NCBI GenBank assembly: GCA_016788785.1
Contig: JAEUSM010000011.1
Span: forward strand, 81,200-145,199
Source: Candidatus Kapaibacterium sp.
Lineage (GTDB): Bacteria > Bacteroidota > Ignavibacteria > Kapaibacteriales > JAEUSM01
Direction of reading: 5' to 3'
Length of the DNA: 64,000 bases
Shown: positions 42,784 through 50,372 of the stretch, piece after piece
Numbering within the stretch: position 1 is the first letter of the stretch
Layout: each line of letters opens with the position of its first letter
Program-made: the position numbers and the translations under genes
The notes under the pieces: generated by a model
The model's database searches: none
What the model saw: the letters and a program-made list of their open reading frames with translations, nothing else
Told to the model about the DNA's origin: nothing

Positions 42784-44046
42784 TCACGCCTTCACCACCA
42801 ACATATCCTCATAGCGAGTGGTGTAGAGTTTGCTACGTTTTTCCAATTTGGGATGCCATACTTTTCGTGTGCCAATGGCTCCAACGCGTAAGGTGCCTTT
42901 GCCGTATTTGGCGTTCACGGAGTCCATCGCCTTCATCGAACCACCTTCCTTGTCGTAATTGACCTTGTGAAAAATGGCTTGTTGATGGATGCTGTCTGGC
43001 AATATGCCTGATAGCACAATACCTGCTTTTTTGTACGAATATCCCTCACGGTAAATACGGTGAATTCCCGTCCGAGCTGCAGCCACAAGTGCCGGTGTGT
43101 ATGCCGTAGCAATCGGCAATGCTACCGTCGTACCTCCACTATACTGGGCTTGGAATTTGTTGAAAATATTTGTGCGAACGAAAACCGACAGATAGAGTGC
43201 CAACGACCCCTGCTTTCGCAATTTTTCGGCAGCACGTGTGGCAAATGACGCCACCGCTTCTTCGATATCATACTCCTTCGTGATTTGCGTTCCGAATGAC
43301 CGTGAGGCAATGATGGTTTTATTCGCAGGAGTAATTTCTTCCATCGATAAACACTGCGTTCCGCGTAATTCGGTGGCTGTTCTCAGTAGCACGACATTGA
43401 ATTTTTGGCGAAGCAATTTGTCATCAGCCTGTTGCAAATCCAATGCCGAGACAATCCCCACCGACTTTAGTTTTCGGCTCCATTGACGCCCCACACCCCA
43501 CACATCCTCAACGGCGATGGATTGCAACACATCACGTGCTTCTTCGGCAGAATTAATCACAAACACACCGCCATATTGCGGTTGTTTTTTTGCAACGCGA
43601 TTGGCAATTTTCGCCAATGTTTTCGTTGGTCCTATACCAATACCCGTTGGAATATCCGTCCACTCCAGCACCGTTTGTCGCATTGCTCTACCGACAGAAA
43701 GCAACGATTCTTTGGGGTAATGATCCACATTCAAAAACGATTCGTCTATCGAATACACTTCAATATGCGGACTATACACGCCCAATGCCGACATCACTCG
43801 CTTGGAAATATCGGCATATAGCGTAAAATTGGACGAGCAAACATACATCTCGTATTGGTTAACCAATTCGGTCAATTTGTGGATAGGAGCACCCATCGGC
43901 ACTCCCAAATCCTTCGCTTCTTGCGACCGTGCAATCACACATCCGTCGTTACTCGACAGCACCAGCACTGGACGCTTCCGCAACCACGGTTGGAAAATTC
44001 GTTCACACGAAGCATAAAAATTATTACAATCTACTAATGCAATCAT
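42784..44046 (-). CDS. umuC: DNA polymerase V subunit UmuC
   Basis: About 420 residues from ATG 44046 (MIALVDCNNFYASCERIF), close to the 422 of E. coli UmuC. Y-family catalytic acidic residues: Asp in ALVDCNNFYASCE and the pair in YSIDESFLNV; palm/finger segments VLSSNDGCVIARSQEAK and DIPTGIGIGPTKTLAKIANR. The C-terminal domain contains the UmuC-specific region ending with the KLYTTRYEDMLVV segment. It carries out error-prone translesion synthesis with activated UmuD'. It starts 13 nt after umuD. The gene is visibly richer in G and C than neighbours, suggesting acquisition. Confidence 0.96.
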   Translation of the reverse strand: MIALVDCNNFYASCERIFQPWLRKRPVLVLSSNDGCVIARSQEAKDLGVPMGAPIHKLTELVNQYEMYVCSSNFTLYADISKRVMSALGVYSPHIEVYSIDESFLNVDHYPKESLLSVGRAMRQTVLEWTDIPTGIGIGPTKTLAKIANRVAKKQPQYGGVFVINSAEEARDVLQSIAVEDVWGVGRQWSRKLKSVGIVSALDLQQADDKLLRQKFNVVLLRTATELRGTQCLSMEEITPANKTIIASRSFGTQITKEYDIEEAVASFATRAAEKLRKQGSLALYLSVFVRTNIFNKFQAQYSGGTTVALPIATAYTPALVAAARTGIHRIYREGYSYKKAGIVLSGILPDSIHQQAIFHKVNYDKEGGSMKAMDSVNAKYGKGTLRVGAIGTRKVWHPKLEKRSKLYTTRYEDMLVVKA

Positions 44047-44059
44047 TCTGTGCCTCCAC

Positions 44060-44512
44060 TTATCGAAATGAATTAATAGCAGCAACGACCACCGCCCAGA
44101 TGTAATCACCGCGGTCTTCATCCAATCGTGTAATTGGATAGGCAGGATTATCCGGCACCAACAGCACCCCATCGTGACCCAATCGCATCCGTTTCACAAA
44201 AAATTCGTTATCCAGTACCGCAATCACAATATCGCCATTTTGCGGTTTCATCGACTTATCCACCAATAGCACTGCTTGGTCTAAAATACCGGCACCCACC
44301 ATCGAAGTGCCACCCACTCGCACCAAAAATGATGCAGCCTTATTCCGAACAATCAACTCATCGAGCGTGAGCCGTTTGTCCATAAAATCTTCAATCAGTG
44401 AGGCAAACCCTGCACTCACACTGGAAAGGAACATCGGAAGTTCATTCGTCGATCGCTCCCATCCAACGAAGCCCTCAATCCGAGCTTCATCGCTATAGTG
44501 AATCTGTTCCAT
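44060..44512 (-). CDS. umuD: UmuD, LexA-like self-cleaving peptidase of Pol V
   Basis: 150 residues. The cleavage site Ala34-Gly35 (SVSAGFAS), nucleophile Ser70 in GGTSMVGAGI and Lys107 in FFVKRMR are all present; Ser-Lys spacing of 37 equals that of E. coli (60/97). On RecA filaments it cleaves itself to UmuD', which joins UmuC. Start at ATG 44512 preceded by AAGG. A -7-like TATGTTTG and the palindrome TGTAAT-N6-ATTACA lie between 44533 and 44556. Forms an operon with umuC. Confidence 0.95.
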   Translation of the reverse strand: MEQIHYSDEARIEGFVGWERSTNELPMFLSSVSAGFASLIEDFMDKRLTLDELIVRNKAASFLVRVGGTSMVGAGILDQAVLLVDKSMKPQNGDIVIAVLDNEFFVKRMRLGHDGVLLVPDNPAYPITRLDEDRGDYIWAVVVAAINSFR

Positions 44513-44532
44513 ACGACCTTGCTGTTACAATG

Positions 44533-44556
44533 TGTAATAAATATATTACAAACATA
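44533..44556 (-). promoter_or_regulatory. umuDC promoter with palindromic operator candidate
   Basis: Minus strand TATGTTTG (44549-44556) fits TAnnTTTG 37 nt before the start; the inverted repeat TGTAATAAATATATTACA (44533-44550) covers the expected transcription start, a suitable place for a LexA-type repressor. Inference from position and symmetry. Confidence 0.5.
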
Positions 44557-44646
44557 CATAATTCTTTTGATATAGCAAAGTATATTTTATCGGGTGAGGG
44601 GGTGGTGGTGGGGGTGGGCGTCTCAGAAATGAATAATACATTATAG

Positions 44647-44689
44647 GTGTATCGTAGAGACGCCCTATATGGGCGTCTCTACGATACAC
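44647..44689. repeat. GTAGAGAC-type palindrome, 19-bp stem
   Basis: GTGTATCGTAGAGACGCCC, 5-nt loop, and its exact complement. Related to the palindrome at 49083-49110 and the imperfect one at 15925-15946. The region 44557-44833 otherwise holds only low-complexity G/T and A/T sequence. Confidence 0.85.
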
Positions 44690-44833
44690 TCATCTTCTAT
44701 TTTTCGGTATTCTTAATAGCGGTTTAATAATAATATAAATCTGCTTCCCAATGATAGGGATTATTTTCTATGTATTACAGAAAAAAAAATGATAAAATTG
44801 TATACAGCATTTTAATTCAAAGGGAAAATTTAG

Positions 44834-44865
44834 TTTGAGAATCTCAGTTTACTTGTGTATATTTG
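44834..44865 (+). promoter_or_regulatory. Bacteroidetes-type promoter of the DUF2513 gene
   Basis: TTTG (44834-44837), 20 nt, TATATTTG (44858-44865): an exact consensus match. The leader to the start at 44951 would be about 80 nt. Confidence 0.7.
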
Positions 44866-44950
44866 TTCTATCTTATAAATACATAGTAATTATTCATTTC
44901 AATAAGTTACCATATATTTAAACAGAATACCCTAATTAAGTTAAACAAGG

Positions 44951-45331
44951 ATGAAATACTTTCAAAGAGATATGGATATTATAAGAGAGATTCTTATAGT
45001 AGTGGGTGGTTTAGGAAGTGAGAATGATGTTTCAAACTTTGAAAAAAAGTTAAAAGACCATGATGAAAATTTTGCATTTCATGTATGTATGCTCATTGAA
45101 GCAAAATATATAGATGGTGGCATTTTTAAAGGTATTAGTGCTAAAGTAGGAACGCCATATGTTAATCAGTTGACTTGGTCCGGATACGATTTATTAGAAT
45201 CGATCAAAGATGACGTCGTTTGGAGAAAAACAAAAGACGCTTGTAGTAATATTGGATCATTTTCGATACCTATTGTACAAAAGGTAGCAGCTGGGATTTT
45301 AGAAGTTGCTCTCAAATCTCTATTATCATAA
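44951..45331 (+). CDS. DUF2513 domain protein
   Basis: 126 residues. The pattern MKYFQRDMDIIREILI, then FHVCMLIEAKYIDGG, followed by LTWSGYDLLESIKDDVVW and a hydrophobic C-terminal helix IPIVQKVAAGILEVALKSLL is that of DUF2513, small winged-helix-like proteins common in prophages and mobile elements. No catalytic residue is apparent. It has its own strong promoter and converges with the HEPN-like gene (21 nt between stops). Function is unknown; a regulator is possible. Confidence 0.85.
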   Translation: MKYFQRDMDIIREILIVVGGLGSENDVSNFEKKLKDHDENFAFHVCMLIEAKYIDGGIFKGISAKVGTPYVNQLTWSGYDLLESIKDDVVWRKTKDACSNIGSFSIPIVQKVAAGILEVALKSLLS

Positions 45332-45352
45332 TTCTGCGAAAAGTTTTAACGA

Positions 45353-46039
45353 TTAGTATTTGAGCAACTTTTTCAAATGTTTATCAATTTGAGTTTTTGA
45401 ATTGTTGTATAATAATTTGCTCACATATTTTTTGAAGTATGTTACTGTTTTTTCAATCTGTCGAAATTCTTCCTCAATTTTCAAGTCTTTATTCTTGTCA
45501 AATTCATCCGGTTCAGGATTGTATTTATAATGAACATAGGAATTCCTATCTTCATTAAGTTTTAGTAGTGTTTTTTTATGATGAGATGTAATTGGTGGCA
45601 ATTCCAACAATGTCAGCAACCATGTTATTTTTGCTTCCATTTTCAGTGATTTAATGATATCATTTATTGCTTTTTTGTCAATTGATTTTCGGTTGCACAC
45701 CTCATCTATGAAACCATTGATAAGATGTTCAAAAAAAATTGCATAGAACAGTTTTGCATTATTTTTTCTACTTTCTTCTCGAAATTCTCGAGCTGAAAGT
45801 AACAAATCATCAGTGTGAGTTACAACAATGTTAATTTTACTATCATTGTTAATTTGTCCTATTTTCTTAAATAATTCATGAGGATTTTTAAAATCTTCTA
45901 TAGTAATTATTCCCGCTTTAAACCATGTATGTATTGCACTTTCCATTATACCCCGAATTAATTTTCTATAATCCTTCTCTGGAATTCCAAACTTGTTGTC
46001 ACCCAACCTTTTCTCTATATTTTTTTCATCGTTATCCAT
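45353..46039 (-). CDS. HEPN-like protein, candidate RNase
   Basis: 228 residues, all-helical in appearance, no signal peptide. The segment LNEDRNSYVHYKYNP holds R165-N-x3-H170, the R-x4-H motif of HEPN ribonucleases, and it follows a helix pair (NNAKLFYAIFFEHLINGFIDEV) in the way seen in HEPN domains. Family membership is inferred from that motif and the helices, not from an overall match. HEPN proteins act in toxin-antitoxin, abortive infection and CRISPR ribonucleases. Its neighbours, a DUF2513 gene and a restriction-modification pair, make a defence role plausible. Confidence 0.65.
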   Translation of the reverse strand: MDNDEKNIEKRLGDNKFGIPEKDYRKLIRGIMESAIHTWFKAGIITIEDFKNPHELFKKIGQINNDSKINIVVTHTDDLLLSAREFREESRKNNAKLFYAIFFEHLINGFIDEVCNRKSIDKKAINDIIKSLKMEAKITWLLTLLELPPITSHHKKTLLKLNEDRNSYVHYKYNPEPDEFDKNKDLKIEEEFRQIEKTVTYFKKYVSKLLYNNSKTQIDKHLKKLLKY

Positions 46040-46194
46040 AAAGATTTTAGAAAAAACTCTTTCTACCTATTTAAATTAATATAACTACTTTAACTGTATA
46101 TACGATTAGCTCTAATCAATAGTGAAACAGCTATTCGCAAAATTCTAAAGGAATTTAATGTTCGAAAGTTTATATATTTCACAAGATACTGTTC

Positions 46195-46227
46195 GTGTGC
46201 AATATGTGTGCAATATGTGTGCAATAT
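46195..46227 (+). repeat. three exact 11-nt tandem repeats
   Basis: GTGTGCAATAT x3, then decaying units (gtgttgtattt, gtgtgttatattt, gtatgttatat). Iteron-like, 250 nt upstream of the methyltransferase gene, and running into a promoter match. Confidence 0.9.
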
Positions 46228-46257
46228 TTGATGTGTTGTATTTGTGTGTTATATTTG
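46227..46257 (+). promoter_or_regulatory. promoter candidate upstream of the restriction-modification genes
   Basis: TTTG (46227-46230), 19 nt, TATATTTG (46250-46257), an exact consensus match located at the end of the tandem repeats. Leader of about 210 nt to the methyltransferase start, so it may serve this operon or a small RNA. Confidence 0.5.
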
Positions 46258-46476
46258 TATGTTATATCTAATATTACGAAGATATATCCGATACTAATAA
46301 AGCAGAAAATATCTTTTTCTAGATAGTTTACAGTTAATACAATCAGATTTAGCGTAAGTTTTATGAAGTATATATTTTGTTAATACACTAAGACATCAAA
46401 GACTCATAGTAACATTCTGTTAATAGTGATGTAATGGTATTAATTCATAAACACTTGAGAAAAAGAAACTAATCAT

Positions 46477-47364
46477 ATGGAAATATTAGGAAATAATCAG
46501 CACCAAATTTATTTTGGAGATGTTTTTGAAGCTTTATCAAAAGTACCAGATAATTCTGTAGATTTGATCTTTGCTGACCCACCCTATAATATTGGAAAAA
46601 ATTTTAGTGGGCTATTAGATAAATGGGATACTGAAGAAGACTATTTGAATTGGTGTTATGAGTGGTTGCAGGTATGTCTCCAAAAATTAAAACAAAACGG
46701 AAGCATGTATGTAATGACTGCAACACAATATATGCCGTATTTTGATATATTCCTGCGAGATAAAATTAACATTCTTTCTAGAATTGTTTGGTACTATGAT
46801 AGTTCAGGTGTACAGGCAAAAAAATACTATGGTTCCATGTACGAACCAATTTTGTATTGTGTAAAAGATAAATCAAATTATACATTTAATGCTTCAGATA
46901 TTTTAGTTGAGGCAAAAACTGGTGCAAAAAGAAAATTAATTGACTATCGAAAGGCAGTACCTAGTTTGTATAATTCGCAAAAAATACCCGGCAATGTATG
47001 GGAGTTTCCTAGAGTTCGTTACCGAATGGATGAATACGAACAACACCCATCACAAAAACCAATTGCATTACTAACAAGAATTATTACTGCAAGTTCAAAT
47101 GCAGGTGATGTGGTTTTAGATCCTTTTTCAGGCACGTTTACTACCTCTTTTGTTGCAAAAGAGTTAGATAGACATTCGATTGGGATTGAATTACAAGAAG
47201 AGTATGTTAAAATTGGGCTAAGAAGATTAAAACTATCTACTGAATTTAAGGGGGAGATACTCAAAAAAGATGTTCGTACATTTCAATCTGATACAATTGA
47301 TACAAAAAATTCGTTAAATTTATTTGAGGATTCAAATGGACCACTTGTTCACTACAAACATTAA
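46477..47364 (+). CDS. Type II adenine-specific DNA methyltransferase (YhdJ-like, beta class)
   Basis: 295 residues. Motif IV DPPY at 34-37 precedes motif I (DPFSGTFTTSF near 216), the beta-class order. The segments GNVWEFPRVRYRMDEYEQHPSQKP and IGIELQEEYVKIGLRRL are typical of the YhdJ group, whose known members methylate adenine in ATGCAT. The specificity here is therefore a guess from family. The following gene overlaps by 29 nt and is likely the cognate endonuclease, so together they form a type II restriction-modification system. Confidence 0.93.
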   Translation: MEILGNNQHQIYFGDVFEALSKVPDNSVDLIFADPPYNIGKNFSGLLDKWDTEEDYLNWCYEWLQVCLQKLKQNGSMYVMTATQYMPYFDIFLRDKINILSRIVWYYDSSGVQAKKYYGSMYEPILYCVKDKSNYTFNASDILVEAKTGAKRKLIDYRKAVPSLYNSQKIPGNVWEFPRVRYRMDEYEQHPSQKPIALLTRIITASSNAGDVVLDPFSGTFTTSFVAKELDRHSIGIELQEEYVKIGLRRLKLSTEFKGEILKKDVRTFQSDTIDTKNSLNLFEDSNGPLVHYKH

Positions 47365-48451
47365 ATCCATACTTTCCTCTGAATTTCAGGATAGATCAGA
47401 ACAAATTTTTGAAAAAAGTTTACTGATTCAATACATAAATTTCAAAACACGCTCTGCTAATAAGGATTCTAAAGCAAGGTCAAGTTTTGCTAATCTGTAT
47501 GCAATTTATGTTATAATTGAAGACTATGTTCATCAAGGTTTTGATACAAATCACCAATACTCCAATTATGAAGGAGCATTATTCAACAAACTTTTAGCTC
47601 GTCAAAGAGATCTACCCTTTGGAAATAAGTTGCAGAATCATGCACTTAATAATCGTGTTAATTCTGAATTTCAAAAGTTCTTTCCACATTCAGAATTTAT
47701 ACCTATCCTGAGAAATTTAGAAACAAATCGGTATTGGATTAATGAGAACCTACTACAAATCAACATCAATAAACATAATGTCAACATAGCAAAAACAATA
47801 CTACACATTATTGATGAGTACATTTTACAAAAGCAAAAATCATTTAATGATTTTATACAAACTTGTAAAGAAATTCAGGAAATTGGTAAGTTGACACCTA
47901 CAAGAATCAAAGATTTTATCGTCAATTTACTATCTCCACAAATTGACGCGAGACTGTTTGAAATCGTAAGTTACTCAATTCTAAAATATTTTTACTTCAA
48001 TCAACAAATTTTCTGGGGATTTGAAATCAATAAACTTACCAAAGAAAATTTGAAACTCTTTAAAACAGGTAGAACTAATGCAAACGATGGTGGGATTGAT
48101 TTTGTTATGATTCCACTTGGGAGATTCTTTCAAGTTACAGAAACACTTGATTTTAAAAAATATTTTTTAGACATTGATAAAGTGCAAAAATTTCCAATTT
48201 CATTTATCATCAAATCTTCAGAATCAATTGAAATCATTAGAGAAAGGATTAAAGAAAATGCCAATAAGACCTATTCAATTAGGTCAATTGTTGATAAGTA
48301 CATCAATTGCATTGAAGAAATCATTACTATACCTATTCTTTTAGAGCGATTTACAATAGCGGTAGACAATGGATATACTCAACACATTCTTGATGAAATT
48401 TTATTACAAAGCAAGGTTGAATTTAATTTGTTAGAAGAAGAAATCTTGTAA
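47336..48451 (+). CDS. Predicted type II restriction endonuclease
   Basis: 371 residues from ATG 47336, overlapping the methyltransferase end by 29 nt, which supports co-expression. No firm family match. A PD-(D/E)xK-like core is suggested by E209 in RLFEIVSYSILKY, D255 in the segment NANDGGIDFVMIPLG and the strand FFQVTET ten residues later, where Gln-x-Thr replaces the common Glu-x-Lys. Context is the main argument. If it pairs with a YhdJ-type methyltransferase the target would be ATGCAT (as for NsiI/AvaIII); such sites occur in the window, for example at 68-73. Confidence 0.75.
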   Translation: MDHLFTTNIKSILSSEFQDRSEQIFEKSLLIQYINFKTRSANKDSKARSSFANLYAIYVIIEDYVHQGFDTNHQYSNYEGALFNKLLARQRDLPFGNKLQNHALNNRVNSEFQKFFPHSEFIPILRNLETNRYWINENLLQININKHNVNIAKTILHIIDEYILQKQKSFNDFIQTCKEIQEIGKLTPTRIKDFIVNLLSPQIDARLFEIVSYSILKYFYFNQQIFWGFEINKLTKENLKLFKTGRTNANDGGIDFVMIPLGRFFQVTETLDFKKYFLDIDKVQKFPISFIIKSSESIEIIRERIKENANKTYSIRSIVDKYINCIEEIITIPILLERFTIAVDNGYTQHILDEILLQSKVEFNLLEEEIL

Positions 48452-48642
48452 CAGTTTACACAACAAAAAGTGGGCTGGAAGAATTGTATCGGGGACTTCA
48501 ACAAAACGTTGTAGTTAAATGGTAAAAATTACATTTTTTTCAAAATTACTTTGATATATACTGTAAATCATGAAATAGTTGAAACTTTGAACGAATTTTA
48601 TGATATAAAAAAGTAAATTTTATAAATAATATTGGAAAACCA

Positions 48643-48936
48643 ATGGACAACCAAAATCTCATCCAAAAAATTGATATCATTAAAGCAAAAATTGAAGAGA
48701 ATGAAACGTTAGTAGAGGATTTAAAACTTGAGCTTTTAAAAAAAACAGGAGAATTTAATCAAAAGGGGATGGAATATATTAAGAAACCAGACAACATTGA
48801 CAATGACTATGTTTTTGGTGAGGAATATCTTCGTCATTCAAAAATTATGAAGGACATTGAAAGTAAGTTGGAAATGACCACAAAGCTTATTTTAGATTAC
48901 AATAATGAGTTGGACCGTTTGAACAGTTTACTTTAA
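48643..48936 (+). CDS. Small coiled-coil protein, unknown
   Basis: 97 residues, almost wholly helical and charged, with two coiled-coil halves (IDIIKAKIEENETLVEDLKL and KDIESKLEMTTKLILDYNN) on either side of a loop. No family recognised. Codon use and lack of overlapping alternatives make it a plausible gene; it follows the restriction gene by 191 nt and ends just before a weak hairpin (48947-48970). Confidence 0.6.
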   Translation: MDNQNLIQKIDIIKAKIEENETLVEDLKLELLKKTGEFNQKGMEYIKKPDNIDNDYVFGEEYLRHSKIMKDIESKLEMTTKLILDYNNELDRLNSLL

Positions 48937-49288
48937 TTTTTTTAAAGGGCGAAAAATCTTTCGCACTTTTCTGTTTTCCCTCTCTCTCAAGGGGCGAGGG
49001 AGTTATCGTGTTTTTGAATTCTACATAGGGCTTACACCCTATGCAGTGATAGAACGCCCCTTCAGGGCTTGACCGATAAACGGTAGAGACAGGGCATGCC
49101 CTGTCTCTACGAAAACATAGACATCTCCCTCTCCCCCACGAGGGAGAGGGCTGGGGTGAGGGGGCATTCTGAATAAAATGGGCAACCGTAAAAGTTGCCT
49201 CTACCTTTTTGAAGATTCCACCCCGCCCTACGGGCACCTCTCAAGAGGGGAACCAAAACAGCCACCCCACAAGAACGGAATTTTTTCC
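48937..49288. repeat. 352-nt block of dispersed repeats and palindromes
   Basis: No gene. Contains a weak terminator-like GGGCGAAA / TTTCGCAC (48947-48968) resembling 6053-6077, the phrase gcgagggagttatc (compare 6121-6134), a perfect 28-nt palindrome at 49083-49110, a ccctctccc...gagggagagg palindrome (49128-49150), and a phrase at 49212-49250 similar to 15764-15804. Confidence 0.75.
49083..49110. repeat. perfect 28-nt palindrome (GTAGAGAC type)
   Basis: GTAGAGACAGGGCA followed by its exact complement TGCCCTGTCTCTAC, with no loop. Same outer sequence as the palindrome at 44647-44689. Confidence 0.9.
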
Positions 49289-50371
49289 CTACAACGGATG
49301 GGTTTCGATGGTGCCGATGGCGGATTGGGTGTTGCAGCGGATTAGGTGGACGGTGCCAGAGGCGAATTTGCTGACGCCGTTTGGTAATAGTACCGTGATG
49401 TTGATGGTACGGTCGGCTGGGGTTGTAGAAAGAAGTGGAACGATGCACGTTCCTTGCAATGAATTGACGATGAGTTTGGGTGAGCCTGTGCCTGATGGGT
49501 CGAAGGTGTCACCTCTGTCGATGGTGGTGCCGTTGACGCTCAATGTAGCAGGTGAGGCATTATTAACTGGAAAGTTGCCACTATCGACTTGCGAAATTTC
49601 TACCCAAACGGAAACGAGATACACACCAATTGGAAATGCTCGACGGTTGCCAATGAGCTGTTGTGGCACTACCCATGTGTACGAACTTCCGCTGAAGCCA
49701 ATGCCAGTGAGGGTCAGTTGATAATACGGATGGGTGTGTTGCGAACGGAGTTCTTCCGCCAAATACACTTCGGTGAGTGAATCCTCGCGAACGGTTGCTT
49801 GCAAGCCGTCGATGGTGGTATTCAGCTCCACCGTATCGGAATTGGTATGCACTACATCGGCACGAAGCAATGACGACTCTAAGGTCAATTCGACAGTGGT
49901 GGATTGCTCCACTTCCAATTCGTCTGGGATGTATTGTTCGTTCACCAGTACCCAATGGATTTCTGTTTCATTGGGATAATACGTTGCAAAAATTCGTTCT
50001 TGCACCCATAAAGATGTACGGTGGTCGTTTCCATCAGCCACCAGCACCATTTGACCGGGAAAGTGCGAATCATCTGTTCGAACCCATTCATCAGTGCGAA
50101 CAGAATAAAACCCATTCTCCGCTTCATCGGTGGTATTATACAAAACAATATCACTCACTTGTAGATCAACGCCGTCGATGGTTTCAAGACCCATCCTGTC
50201 CATAGACTCGGTAATGATGACACGCACGATAGAGGTGGTCGCCGAAATGGTTTCTTCGCTAATTGAAGCTAATGCAACAAAAGAGGTAACGCCATTTCCT
50301 ATTGGTGGCAATGGTGCCGACAAATGACGTGGGGAGATAGTACGATCTGGAATAAGTGCATTCAACGGCAT
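49289..50371 (-). CDS. Phage tail-fibre-like protein
   Basis: About 360 residues from ATG 50371 (MPLNALIPDRTISPRHL). Residues 60-130 carry the common tail-fibre module with DGVDLQVSDIVLYNTTDEAENGFY and WVRTDD, and a following VLVADGNDHRTSLWV. The C-terminal half is beta-rich and Thr/Ser-rich, as expected of a fibre shaft or receptor-binding tip. It starts 1 nt after the stop of the upstream tail gene, so it is the last gene of the tail operon. G/C content is higher than in surrounding genes. It ends abutting a repeat block that separates it from the cargo genes. Confidence 0.75.
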   Translation of the reverse strand: MPLNALIPDRTISPRHLSAPLPPIGNGVTSFVALASISEETISATTSIVRVIITESMDRMGLETIDGVDLQVSDIVLYNTTDEAENGFYSVRTDEWVRTDDSHFPGQMVLVADGNDHRTSLWVQERIFATYYPNETEIHWVLVNEQYIPDELEVEQSTTVELTLESSLLRADVVHTNSDTVELNTTIDGLQATVREDSLTEVYLAEELRSQHTHPYYQLTLTGIGFSGSSYTWVVPQQLIGNRRAFPIGVYLVSVWVEISQVDSGNFPVNNASPATLSVNGTTIDRGDTFDPSGTGSPKLIVNSLQGTCIVPLLSTTPADRTINITVLLPNGVSKFASGTVHLIRCNTQSAIGTIETHPL

Positions 50372-50372
50372 T

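Larger units (their letters stand above)
46040..46476. other. intergenic region with tandem repeats and a promoter
   Basis: No gene seen in 437 nt. At 46195-46227 the 11-nt unit GTGTGCAATAT is repeated three times exactly, followed by degenerate versions to about 46268. The rest is A/T-rich. Confidence 0.7.

Noticed and set aside
46195-46268. CRISPR-like or plasmid iterons
   Set aside because: Only three exact 11-nt units without spacers and no replication gene nearby; reported simply as a tandem repeat.
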